23,061 bases of DNA from Syntrophaceae bacterium UBA4059 (lineage in GTDB: Bacteria; Desulfobacterota; Syntrophia; Syntrophales; Smithellaceae). Below the pieces are notes generated by a model, which worked only from the letters and a program-made list of their open reading frames with translations, was not told the DNA's origin and ran no database searches. Positions 1 through 7,663 of this stretch are shown here, piece after piece (positions within the stretch are counted from its first letter, which is position 1; every line of letters starts with the position of its first letter). The translations under genes were made by a program, and so were the position numbers. The stretch lies in assembly GCA_002382045.1 (NCBI GenBank), contig DFZJ01000110.1, forward strand, positions 1 through 23,061, read 5' to 3'.

Positions 1-1138
1 CGGTTGGCGCCTCAGACAGGCTCAAAAGCCGTGAGAGGGTGGATTTGCCTGATCCGTTCACGCCAACGAAGGCGACCTTGTCACCGCGGAAAAGTGAAAA
101 ATTCAGTCCGGAGAAAACCGTCAAATCGCCATAGGCGTGCCCCAGGCAGGAAACTTGGACAACTTCCTTGGCACTTTTTTTGCCTTCAGGAAATCTCATG
201 GCAATGCTTCGGGCGCTGCCTTCCAGTTTAATGTCTTTAAATTTTTCCAGCATTTTGACCCGGCTTTGCACCTGCGCGGCTTTGCTGGCCTTGTAGCGGA
301 ACCGCTCCACGAACTCTTCAATTTTTTTGATCTGCGCCTTTTGCAGCTCCATTTCTTTCAGGAGTGCTTCGCGCCGCCGCCCTTTTTCGGCCAGATAATA
401 GGTATAGTTGCCTTTGTAAACATGGATGTGACGGTTGGCGAGCTCCGCAATTTGCGTGGCGATCTTGTCGAGAAAAAAATGATCGTGGGATATAACCAGA
501 ATGGTTCCGGGGTAATCTTTGAGGTAACTCTCCAGCCACTCCATACTTTCCGTGTCCAGGTGGTTGGTGGGTTCATCCAGCAGCATGATGTCCGGTTTGG
601 CAAGCAGGATGGAGGTCAACAGTATCCGCATTTTCCAGCCGCCGGAGAACAAATCGCAGGTTTTGACAAAGTCGTTTTCACGAAATCCGAACCCTTTGAG
701 AATTTGCTTGGCGCGCGCTTCAAAAGCGTAGCCGTCGCGGGCTGAAAACTCAGCCGTCGCGTCGGCATAATGGCGGGTGAGTTCGCTGTATTCGTGCGTG
801 TTGGGTTTAGCCTGTGAAATTTGATGTTCCAGGCCGCGGATGGTGTTTTCCAGTTCCTCAATGCCGCTTTTCTTCCTCAGATAATCAATCAGACCTGTGG
901 CTTCCAGTTCAACCAGATCCTGCGGCAGATAACCGATCTTTTTTTGTTTCCGGTCTGGAATATCGATAAAGCCTGAATCCAGATGCACCTGATCCAGGAT
1001 GGCCCGGAAGAGCGTGGTTTTCCCCGTACCGTTATCACCCACCAGACCGATGCGTCCTTTTAGATGAATCGTCCAGTTAATGTCATCAAACAGCTGTCTA
1101 TCCAAAAAAGACAGGCTGACGTTGCGAAAATAGATCAA
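1..1138 (-). CDS. ABC-F family ATP-binding protein (3' end outside window)
   Basis: This is a soluble ABC-F protein with tandem ATPase domains and no membrane segments; characterised family members act on the ribosome in translation or antibiotic protection. Domain 1 has Walker A with K40 (GDNGTGKTT), signature LFSGGW around residues 163-168 and Walker B plus LLDEPTNHLD with D188. A charged, coiled-coil-like ABC_tran_Xtn linker follows (GNYTYYLAEKGRRREALL). Domain 2 reaches its Walker A (VGVNGSGKST, K365) and then leaves the window, so about 380 residues are visible out of a usual 500-650. The start is TTG at 1138, preceded by GGGAG; no ATG lies nearby and the reading frame begins exactly with the conserved IYFRNVSLSF. 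The promoter is listed separately. The family is certain; the subfamily (Uup, EttA, YheS or YbiT type) cannot be decided from this part. Confidence 0.93.
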   Translation of the reverse strand, partial: MIYFRNVSLSFLDRQLFDDINWTIHLKGRIGLVGDNGTGKTTLFRAILDQVHLDSGFIDIPDRKQKKIGYLPQDLVELEATGLIDYLRKKSGIEELENTIRGLEHQISQAKPNTHEYSELTRHYADATAEFSARDGYAFEARAKQILKGFGFRENDFVKTCDLFSGGWKMRILLTSILLAKPDIMLLDEPTNHLDTESMEWLESYLKDYPGTILVISHDHFFLDKIATQIAELANRHIHVYKGNYTYYLAEKGRRREALLKEMELQKAQIKKIEEFVERFRYKASKAAQVQSRVKMLEKFKDIKLEGSARSIAMRFPEGKKSAKEVVQVSCLGHAYGDLTVFSGLNFSLFRGDKVAFVGVNGSGKSTLSRLLSLSEAPT

Positions 1139-1166
1139 GGGCTGCTCCCGTTTCTAAATTTGCGGG

Positions 1167-1195
1167 ACTATAGGAAAATTGCATATCGATGTCAA
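1167..1195 (-). promoter_or_regulatory. sigma-70 promoter of the ABC-F gene
   Basis: On the minus strand TTGACA (1195-1190) and TATAGT (1172-1167) are separated by exactly 17 bp. This is a consensus -35 and a 5/6 -10. The predicted start of transcription near 1160 gives a leader of about 22 nt with GGGAG ahead of the TTG start codon, which supports that start. Confidence 0.8.
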
Positions 1196-1335
1196 TGGAT
1201 TAATAAAGTTTGACCTTAATCGGACAGGACCGGCAATGTTCAATTAAGTTCTTTCCTGACAATCATAACACTTGTAACGATTCAACAATGAGCAACGATT
1301 ATTCTTGAAGAATATTTTCATCAGCCGATGGTTGG

Positions 1336-1364
1336 TTGACATGTGACGTTGATTTTTTTATAAA
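1336..1364 (+). promoter_or_regulatory. sigma-70 promoter ahead of the CoA-transferase fragment
   Basis: TTGACA (1336-1341), a 17-bp spacer and TATAAA (1359-1364) form a near-perfect housekeeping promoter. Transcription would start near 1371, about 44 nt before the ATG at 1415. It probably drives the acyl-CoA dehydrogenase downstream as well, since the 67-nt gap at 1979-2045 shows no terminator. Confidence 0.75.
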
Positions 1365-1414
1365 GAGCGCGTAAAACGCAAAACAAATGAAGAACAGAAG
1401 GGATATAAACAATC

Positions 1415-1978
1415 ATGGGTGATTTACAATCTGATATTCGTGCAAAAATTATTGCCGCCGCGCAAAAGGCCATTGCCGAACTGGGGGTATCCCATACCAC
1501 CCTGCAGGTCATTGCTGACGGCGCAGCCAATCATCTTGACGTCATTAAACAGAATGACAACCTGTGTTCGATCAATGCAGGACTGACTGTTGATCTCACC
1601 GGGCAGGTGGCCTCAGAGACCATCGGACACACTCCTTACAGCGCCACTGGCGGTCAGCTCGACTTCGTCCGGGGCGCCACCGCGTCGAAGGGCGGCAAAT
1701 CTTTCATCGCCCTGAAATCCACTTCAACGAAAAAAGACGGAACCCTCACGTCCAGAATCGTGCTCAATATGACGCCGGGCACCGTTGTCACAACGCCCCG
1801 CTCCGATGTGATGTACATTGTCACCGAATATGGCGTGGCAGACCTTTATTTGCGATCGGTTCCCGACAGAGTCAAAGCGATGATCTCCATTGCTCATCCG
1901 GATTTCCGTGAAGAGCTGGAGCGGCAGGCCTACGAAGCAAAGCTGCTGATCCCCGCCTGCAATCCGGAGAATCTCTGA
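1415..1978 (+). CDS. Acetyl-CoA hydrolase/CoA-transferase, C-terminal domain only
   Basis: The 187-residue product matches the C-terminal domain of the acetyl-CoA hydrolase / 4-hydroxybutyrate (butyrate:acetate) CoA-transferase family from about residue 38 on. Visible signatures are VIKQNDNL, INAGLTVDLTGQV, SATGGQLDFVRGA, SKGGKS, TTPRSDVMYIVTEYGVADL and AHPDFRE. Whole family members are usually 430-640 residues and carry their catalytic glutamate in the part before this domain, so an N-terminal region of at least about 250 residues is absent. The first 35 residues are not recognised. It is not obviously dead: it has a consensus promoter, an AGAAGGG ribosome-binding site about 12 nt before the ATG, and no internal stop. 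It could be a remnant, one half of a split transferase, or a CoA-binding partner. The acyl-CoA dehydrogenase follows 67 bp downstream, suggesting an acyl-CoA metabolic context. Confidence 0.85.
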   Translation: MGDLQSDIRAKIIAAAQKAIAELGVSHTTLQVIADGAANHLDVIKQNDNLCSINAGLTVDLTGQVASETIGHTPYSATGGQLDFVRGATASKGGKSFIALKSTSTKKDGTLTSRIVLNMTPGTVVTTPRSDVMYIVTEYGVADLYLRSVPDRVKAMISIAHPDFREELERQAYEAKLLIPACNPENL

Positions 1979-2045
1979 TGTCTTAAGCGGGAAAGATTTA
2001 GACAAACGTTTACAAACAACATGCGATCAGGAAAGGAGAGCGAAT

Positions 2046-3770
2046 ATGAATCATCTTTTACAGCCCAAGAAATACAAGAGTTTGATGGTCGACGAGGGGT
2101 CGAAGGCCATCATGGACAAGACTGTCGATTTTTTTGAGAACCGGATGGGCAAAACCAGGTTGACCGAGGATTACTGGAGCCGCATCTGGTACCGGGAGTT
2201 TCTTGATTTTCTGAAAAAGGAGCAGATCTTCTACAAACTGCTCACGCCCAAACAATACGCCGATCATCCCGACTGCCGCTGGGATACGGCCAGAAATGCG
2301 GAATTCAGCGAGCTTTTGGCGTTTTACGGCTTCGGCTACTGGTACTGCTTCCAGGTGACCATTCTCGGTCTGGGCCCCATCTGGATGAGCGGCAACGAAA
2401 CGGCCAAAAAGAAAGCGGCGGCTCTTTTGAAAGACGGTGCCATTTTCGCTTTCGGCCTTTCCGAACGGGCGCACGGAGCGGATATTTATTCTACTGAGAC
2501 CAGCTTGTTTCCCGATGAAAAAGGTGGCTGGCTGGCACGGGGTGAAAAATACTACATCGGCAACGGCAACGAGGCGGAAATGGTCTCCACGCTGGGAAAA
2601 GTTCGGGACGGCTCGGACGACTACTGCTTCTTTGTCACCAATTTTCGCAACAAAGCCTTTGAACTGAAGCGCAACGTCATTTCCCATCAGGAATATGTCG
2701 CCCAGTTCGCCTTAAACGACTATCCCGTTACTGAAGACGACATCCTCAGCCGGGGGCCGTCGGCCTGGGATGCGGCGCTGAACACGGTGAATGTCGGCAA
2801 GTTCAACATCGGCCCGGCCTCCATCGGCGCTTGTGAGCATGCCTTTTACGAGGCGATCAACCATGCCGCCAATCGCACCCTCTATGGGATGCGCGTAACA
2901 GACATGCCCCATGTAAAGGGCAACTTTATGGAGGCGTGGCTGCGCCTGGTCGGCATGAAGCTCTATCAGCGACGCTCCACCGACTACTTCCGCAAAGCCT
3001 CATCCGACGATCGTCGCTATCTCCTGTTTAACCCCACCAGCAAGATGAAGGTGACCACGCAGTCGGAAGATGTCATCTCGTTACTGTGGGATGTCATCGC
3101 TGCCAAGGGTTTCGAGCGCGATACTTTCTTTGCCACGGTCGCCAGTGACATCAAAGGGCCGGCCAAGCTCGAAGGAACCGTCCATGTGAATGTCCAACTG
3201 ATCCGGAAGTTCATCAAGAGATATTTCTTCAATTCCAAGGACTATGCCCCCGTGGGACCGGTTTTCGACCAGACCGACGACCTGTTCCTCTTCAATCAGG
3301 GAACGGCCAGCGGACTGGGCCAGGTCCAGTTCAACGACTACCGGCCGGTCTTCGATGAATTTAATGCTCTGCCCAATGTTACCGTATTCATAAAGCAAAT
3401 TGGCCTCTTCCGGGAAATGCTGGAGAAAGCCTTCCCGGACAAGATTCAGGAAATGGATCCGTCCTTCTCGCTCACCGTGGGTGAGATGTTCTCCATTGTG
3501 GTTTATGGTCAGTTAATTTTGGAGCAGGCTAAAATTGCCAATTTGGACAAGGATATCGTCAACCAGATCTTCGACTTTATGGTTCGCGATTTCTCCGGCT
3601 TTGGATTGCAGATTTATGCCAAGGCGACGACCAACGATGTTCAGCGCGGTTACTGCAAAGAGATCATGCTGATGATGCCCGTGGACGATCCTGCGCAGTA
3701 TGACCGTATCTGGCAGAACTGCGTCATCTGCCTCAACGGTGAATATGAGATGACCGACCGGAAGGCGTAA
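2046..3770 (+). CDS. Acyl-CoA dehydrogenase, long form (574 aa)
   Basis: This is an FAD-dependent acyl-CoA dehydrogenase, which introduces an alpha,beta double bond into an acyl-CoA and passes electrons to ETF. The helical N-domain covers about residues 10-130. The central beta domain has GLSERAHGADIYST, the counterpart of the family LTEPxAGSD motif, then GEKYYIGNGNEAEM. The C-terminal helical domain ends in KLEGTVHVN; Glu376 occupies the position of the catalytic base in short-chain enzymes (YEGT). About 190 residues follow that glutamate, making the protein much longer than the usual ~380 and closer to the ~600-residue FadE-like forms. The start is supported by AGGAG at 2034-2038, 7 nt before the ATG. 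It lies downstream of the CoA-transferase fragment and ends in a hairpin terminator. The substrate cannot be read from sequence; fatty, cyclic or aromatic acyl-CoA in a syntroph is a guess. Confidence 0.93.
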   Translation: MNHLLQPKKYKSLMVDEGSKAIMDKTVDFFENRMGKTRLTEDYWSRIWYREFLDFLKKEQIFYKLLTPKQYADHPDCRWDTARNAEFSELLAFYGFGYWYCFQVTILGLGPIWMSGNETAKKKAAALLKDGAIFAFGLSERAHGADIYSTETSLFPDEKGGWLARGEKYYIGNGNEAEMVSTLGKVRDGSDDYCFFVTNFRNKAFELKRNVISHQEYVAQFALNDYPVTEDDILSRGPSAWDAALNTVNVGKFNIGPASIGACEHAFYEAINHAANRTLYGMRVTDMPHVKGNFMEAWLRLVGMKLYQRRSTDYFRKASSDDRRYLLFNPTSKMKVTTQSEDVISLLWDVIAAKGFERDTFFATVASDIKGPAKLEGTVHVNVQLIRKFIKRYFFNSKDYAPVGPVFDQTDDLFLFNQGTASGLGQVQFNDYRPVFDEFNALPNVTVFIKQIGLFREMLEKAFPDKIQEMDPSFSLTVGEMFSIVVYGQLILEQAKIANLDKDIVNQIFDFMVRDFSGFGLQIYAKATTNDVQRGYCKEIMLMMPVDDPAQYDRIWQNCVICLNGEYEMTDRKA

Positions 3771-3800
3771 TTCCTTTCGATTCATCTATTCCAACAAAAA

Positions 3801-3829
3801 CAGGGGGGAGTATTTGTTTCTCCCCCCTG
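3801..3829. terminator. Hairpin terminator after the acyl-CoA dehydrogenase
   Basis: A perfect 10-bp stem (CAGGGGGGAG at 3801-3810 with CTCCCCCCTG at 3820-3829) encloses a 9-nt loop. On the plus strand it is followed by AAATATTTT, a weak tract. On the minus strand a run of five T follows, so the hairpin could act both ways. It lies 30 bp after the dehydrogenase stop codon. Confidence 0.75.
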
Positions 3830-3873
3830 AAATATTTTCGTGAACATCATGAAATATTGCCTCTAATAGTTTG

Positions 3874-3902
3874 TGGACAAGAGGAAATTAATTTTGTATA
3901 AA
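3874..3902 (+). promoter_or_regulatory. Sigma-70-like promoter of the small membrane protein
   Basis: TGGACA (3874-3879), 17 bp, TATAAA (3897-3902). Each element matches consensus in 5 of 6 positions. The predicted transcription start falls at about 3909, the first base of the annotated ATG. Confidence 0.55.
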
Positions 3903-3908
3903 TAAAGC

Positions 3909-4181
3909 ATGGAAATGCTTCTGAGTACACAAATTGCCGTTCCTCTTTCTCAGGTGGCCTTGCTGCTGGGGATCAGCACGTTGACGTTGCTTTTTGGCCG
4001 GTTAAGGCTTGCTCTGATCATCAATTATTGTTTCACGCTTTACTGGGGATTTTTTCTAAACCCGGCTTTCTCCTCTGACGGGGGAGAATTCATTATCAAC
4101 AATTACACGTTTGCTTATTTCGGGATTGGTCTGCTGATTGTTATTCTCGCTGTCATCGGTTTTATGTTCAACAAAGAATGA
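3909..4181 (+). CDS. Small hydrophobic membrane protein, unknown function
   Basis: The 90-residue protein is almost entirely hydrophobic. A first membrane segment spans about residues 10-30, a second about 33-52 (LALIINYCFTLYWGFFL), and a third about 68-86, with a short polar stretch (SSDGGEF) between the last two. It ends FMFNKE. I do not recognise the family. No Shine-Dalgarno sequence precedes the ATG at 3909, and a good promoter places the RNA 5' end at that same ATG, so translation may be leaderless or may begin at the second methionine (3915) or later. It stands alone between a terminator and the signalling genes; the 109 bp to the next gene have no clear terminator, so cotranscription is possible. 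Confidence 0.65.
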   Translation: MEMLLSTQIAVPLSQVALLLGISTLTLLFGRLRLALIINYCFTLYWGFFLNPAFSSDGGEFIINNYTFAYFGIGLLIVILAVIGFMFNKE

Positions 4182-4290
4182 AGTGAACAATCGCTGAAAG
4201 CTGATTTTAGATTTCAGTGAATTCTCTATTATAAGAACAAAATGCAACAAGACCTTTGTTCATTCTCATTCCTGAAAGGGAGACGGGATC

Positions 4291-6456
4291 ATGGCTGAAA
4301 AAAAGGGATCTCTGATCTTCTTATCTCGTGGCGGCATTTTGATTCCGGCATCTAACGGAAACATTCAAATGGGCATTCCGCCGGAAACAATCAAAGATAC
4401 GATGAAGATTAAGGGCGGTGTGCCTGATATGTATATTGTGCCCGGGAATATGTTTGATCTGCATTACGGCGTCGCGCTGGCCGAGATGGAATTTCCTGTC
4501 TATTACAATTTCTTTATCAAGAAGGCCAAAACAAGAATCATTTGCAATGAAGGCCAGCGAAAAAGAATTGAAACGGTCATCTCTGAGGCCCTGTTCGGGC
4601 CGGAAATAATGGACTACGTCCATGAATATGCAGAAGGAGAAAATACCCATGGTTTCCCGAATCTGAGAGCGGAAATGGATCATTTCAGAAAGTCCATGGG
4701 GCCTGCGGGCAGCGTGGAACTGGAAGACCTGATAGAATTTTGCGTTTTGGATGTTCACGGAAAAACATCCTGTAGCGGAATGGATGTCCAGTTTGACAGC
4801 GATGGTAATTTAAGGGTTTTTGAAAAGGGAAAGGAGATTGCGTTGATCAGCCGGGATATGCCCCTCATGGTCCGTAAATCCGCCTCTGCAAGTTCCAAAC
4901 ATAATTTCCGGCCACCCTTATTCGGCGTTACAACCCTCGGGGCCGGTCATGGATTCGATCCTGAGGCGGACACATCCGGGCTGATCATCTGGGTCAGCAG
5001 GCGGGGGATTATGGTGGATCCCCCTGTTAATTCCACCGAGAAACTGCTGGCCTTAGGCGTCGGCCCGAAATGGATCGATAGTGTTATTCTGACGCACTGT
5101 CATGCGGATCATGACGCTGGAACACTGCAGAAAATCCTTCATGAGGGAAAGATCAACCTGTATACAACCAATACCATTTATAACAGTTTTATGAAAAAGG
5201 CGGAGGCCTTGACGGGTATTGAGATAAACCGGCTCAAGAAACTGGTTCATTTTTATCCGGTCTGTATTGGAAGACCCATGATTATCAGCGGAGGCAGATT
5301 CAATTTCAATTATACCCTCCATTCCATTCCGACCATCTCCATTCAGGCCTCTTTGTATGGAAAAAGCATGGTGTACAGTTCGGATACGATGAACGATCCG
5401 CAATACATTGAACAATTGTATGCCGAGGGTGTCCTGACGAAAGACCGCCGGGATTTTCTGATCAACTTCCCCTGGGATCGGGATGTCATTTTTCATGAAG
5501 CAGGCATGCCGCCTATTCATACGCCGCTTAGCTGCCTTTGCAGTCTGCCTGCGGATATCCGGAAGCGAATGTATCTGGTCCATGTGAATCCCCAGACCAT
5601 CCCCCGCGAAAGCGGTCTGCGGGTTGCCCCCACAGGGTTGGCGAACACCATTGAACTGGATGTCAAGCCCCTGCTTCATGATGAAGCCATCGAAATGCTG
5701 GACGCCTTTTCCCGGGTGGAATTGTTTGAGAGCCTGGCCTTTGAAAAGGCCAGGGAGTTGCTGCTGGTTGCTGAAGTTGAACATTATAAGGCGTCCGACG
5801 TTATCTTCAGCAAAGGTGAACGGGGCGACAAATTCTACGTTGTCATGAGCGGCGTGGTCGATATTATGGTGAGCGGCAAGATCAGCACAACCTATGATGT
5901 CGGCGGGTATTTTGGGGAAAAGAGCCTGCTTTTGGATGAAAGCCGTACGGCAACGGCGACGTCAAGAACGGATGCAAAGTTGCTTGCCATCCGGAAAGAT
6001 GAAATGTTGAGTCTGATCCGCGGCACGGAAAGCGAATGCCTGTTGCGCCGGATTGCCGATTTCCAGAGTGTGAAATTACGGAAGATATTGAAGAATAACG
6101 AGATCTTCGGAAATCTGACGGCAACGCAGCAAACGAGGCTTCATGGACTGATCAGGCCCTGCTCACATGCCTTCCATCCGGGTGAAGTGATTGCCGGTAA
6201 AGATTCGGTGGCAGGATTTACTTACATCATTGTTGAGGGAAAGGTTGATGTTTACCGTGGCCGCGTTTTGATTGATACCTTGACAAAAGGCGGTCTGTTT
6301 GGCGTAAAGGAACTCTTCGAAGGAAAAGATAAAAAGACCTTCTCCTTTGTTGCAAAAGAAGAGACATCTCTGTGCTGTATTGAGCATGTCGATCTGCTGC
6401 GTTATTTAGATGCAAATCCCGGCGTCTACGTCAAAATGTATCATATGCATTATTAG
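4291..6456 (+). CDS. Metallo-beta-lactamase-fold protein with two C-terminal cyclic-nucleotide-binding domains
   Basis: The 721-residue protein has no signal peptide or membrane segment. An unrecognised N-terminal region (about 1-210) precedes an MBL-fold hydrolase domain (about 210-450) with THCHADHD: His269, His271, Asp273 and His274 are the classic dinuclear metal ligands. SSDTM and FHEAG supply further likely ligands. The first cNBD (about 478-600) has an intact phosphate-binding cassette, FGEKSLLLDESRTAT, with Glu543 and Arg552. The second (about 605-715) is degenerate: the cassette reads FGVKELFEG, the glutamate is replaced and there is no arginine. The start is supported by AAGGGAG 8 nt before the ATG. 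The cNBD-histidine kinase follows after 11 bp, so they form an operon. A nucleotide-gated hydrolase is the natural reading; the substrate is unknown, and cyclic nucleotide turnover is one possibility because class II phosphodiesterases use a similar HxHxDH site. Confidence 0.9.
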   Translation: MAEKKGSLIFLSRGGILIPASNGNIQMGIPPETIKDTMKIKGGVPDMYIVPGNMFDLHYGVALAEMEFPVYYNFFIKKAKTRIICNEGQRKRIETVISEALFGPEIMDYVHEYAEGENTHGFPNLRAEMDHFRKSMGPAGSVELEDLIEFCVLDVHGKTSCSGMDVQFDSDGNLRVFEKGKEIALISRDMPLMVRKSASASSKHNFRPPLFGVTTLGAGHGFDPEADTSGLIIWVSRRGIMVDPPVNSTEKLLALGVGPKWIDSVILTHCHADHDAGTLQKILHEGKINLYTTNTIYNSFMKKAEALTGIEINRLKKLVHFYPVCIGRPMIISGGRFNFNYTLHSIPTISIQASLYGKSMVYSSDTMNDPQYIEQLYAEGVLTKDRRDFLINFPWDRDVIFHEAGMPPIHTPLSCLCSLPADIRKRMYLVHVNPQTIPRESGLRVAPTGLANTIELDVKPLLHDEAIEMLDAFSRVELFESLAFEKARELLLVAEVEHYKASDVIFSKGERGDKFYVVMSGVVDIMVSGKISTTYDVGGYFGEKSLLLDESRTATATSRTDAKLLAIRKDEMLSLIRGTESECLLRRIADFQSVKLRKILKNNEIFGNLTATQQTRLHGLIRPCSHAFHPGEVIAGKDSVAGFTYIIVEGKVDVYRGRVLIDTLTKGGLFGVKELFEGKDKKTFSFVAKEETSLCCIEHVDLLRYLDANPGVYVKMYHMHY

Positions 6457-6473
6457 TCTTAGAGGAAATGGCA

Positions 6474-7625
6474 ATGATGATTCCATCGGACATCAAGTGT
6501 TTGTTCCAGGAGCATGGCACAGAGGTCATTCTGGAAACAGGAGATGTCCTGTTTCGCCAGGGAGATGCCAGCGACTCAGTCTACTACGTCATCAGCGGCA
6601 GTTTGACGGTGTACGTGACGGATGTCCACGCGGATCCCCATCTGCTCAACAGCGTCGGCGCCGGCGAGTTAGTGGGTGAACTGGGCGCCATCACTCAGCA
6701 ATCCCGCTCGGCAACCGTGATTGCCGTTTCGCATGTCGTGCTGTCCTGCATTTCGATGATCAAGCTCCGGACATTTCTGGCTCACACCCTGCCTCTGGTT
6801 GAGAATATGACCTTAACCAATCGCGAGCATGTCATTTCCGCGGACAGGGCGCGGATTCAGTTTGGAAAAACCTACCAGCAAATGCAGAAGCGCCTCGCCA
6901 GCCTGGGCGAAGAAAAAGAGCAATTGCAGGAATTGCTGCGCCTGCGTGAAGAGCTTGAGGCGATGGTGGTTCATGATTTGCGTAATCCGTTGAATACCAT
7001 CATGATGGTTTTGAGTCTGCTGGAGCGCATGAAGGATCAGGTCAATGACCCGGAAGGCTTCATGCATCTCTCAAAGCTGGCTGGCGGCGCCGCGCAACGC
7101 ATGAATCAGCTGATTGCCACCCTGCTGGATATTGCCCGTCTGGAAGCTGGAAAACTGGTTTTGAACATTAAAGAATTTGATCTCTCCACCCTGCTTGCGA
7201 ATGTGATCGAAATGGAGCAGCCGATGGCGAAGGGGGATGTAAAGATTGTCCATCAGATTCTGCCGGGTTTGATGGTAAAAGCCGATCGCGATGTGCTGGG
7301 GCGCGTGATAGCCAACCTGCTGGAGAATGCACTTAAATTTGCGCCACCTTCAAGCAAGATTGAGATTACGGCCCAATTACTCGACCATCAGGCTGTTTGC
7401 ATCAACGTCACGGATGCCGGGCCGGGAGTGCCACCTGAGGAACGCGAACGCATTTTCGAAAAGTTCACGCAGGTAAAGGACGCCGCACATGAAAAGCGCG
7501 GCGGCACCGGTTTGGGACTGACATTCTGCCGCATGGCGGTAGAAGCACACGGCGGCTCCATACAAGTCGACGCCGGGCCAGCTGGCGCGGGAAGCTGCTT
7601 CAGCTTGCAAATCCCGCAAGAGTAA
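6474..7625 (+). CDS. Soluble histidine kinase with N-terminal cyclic-nucleotide-binding domain
   Basis: Counting from the upstream ATG at 6468 (385 aa): residues about 5-125 are a cNBD whose cassette GELGAITQQSRSAT keeps Glu71 and Arg80, so cAMP or cGMP binding is likely. A coiled-coil linker (about 140-165) leads to a HisKA domain with the phospho-acceptor His169 in VVHDLRNPL. The HATPase_c domain has the N-box (NLLENALKF), G1 (DAGPGVP), F-box (FEKFTQV) and G2 (GTGLGL). No membrane segment or response regulator is fused. I place the start at the ATG at 6474 because AGAGGA (6461-6466) is only 1 nt from the ATG at 6468 but 7 nt from 6474. It is 11 bp downstream of the MBL-cNBD gene. The nearest receiver domains are in the converging REC-REC-HD-GYP gene, a possible partner. 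Confidence 0.93.
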   Translation: MMIPSDIKCLFQEHGTEVILETGDVLFRQGDASDSVYYVISGSLTVYVTDVHADPHLLNSVGAGELVGELGAITQQSRSATVIAVSHVVLSCISMIKLRTFLAHTLPLVENMTLTNREHVISADRARIQFGKTYQQMQKRLASLGEEKEQLQELLRLREELEAMVVHDLRNPLNTIMMVLSLLERMKDQVNDPEGFMHLSKLAGGAAQRMNQLIATLLDIARLEAGKLVLNIKEFDLSTLLANVIEMEQPMAKGDVKIVHQILPGLMVKADRDVLGRVIANLLENALKFAPPSSKIEITAQLLDHQAVCINVTDAGPGVPPEERERIFEKFTQVKDAAHEKRGGTGLGLTFCRMAVEAHGGSIQVDAGPAGAGSCFSLQIPQE

Positions 7626-7663
7626 CGCGGGTATGATGCTGTTCGATACCGTAAGACAAAGGA

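Noticed and set aside
137..745. Plus-strand 202-codon open frame
   Set aside because: It lies antisense inside the ABC-F gene, whose Walker and signature motifs are on the minus strand, and its translation has no recognisable domain.
2058..2687. Minus-strand 209-codon open frame
   Set aside because: Antisense shadow of the acyl-CoA dehydrogenase; no ribosome-binding site and no family likeness.
7626..7663. Terminator between the converging kinase and lipoprotein genes
   Set aside because: GGTAT and ATACC can pair for 5 bp only, with no T-run; too weak to call.
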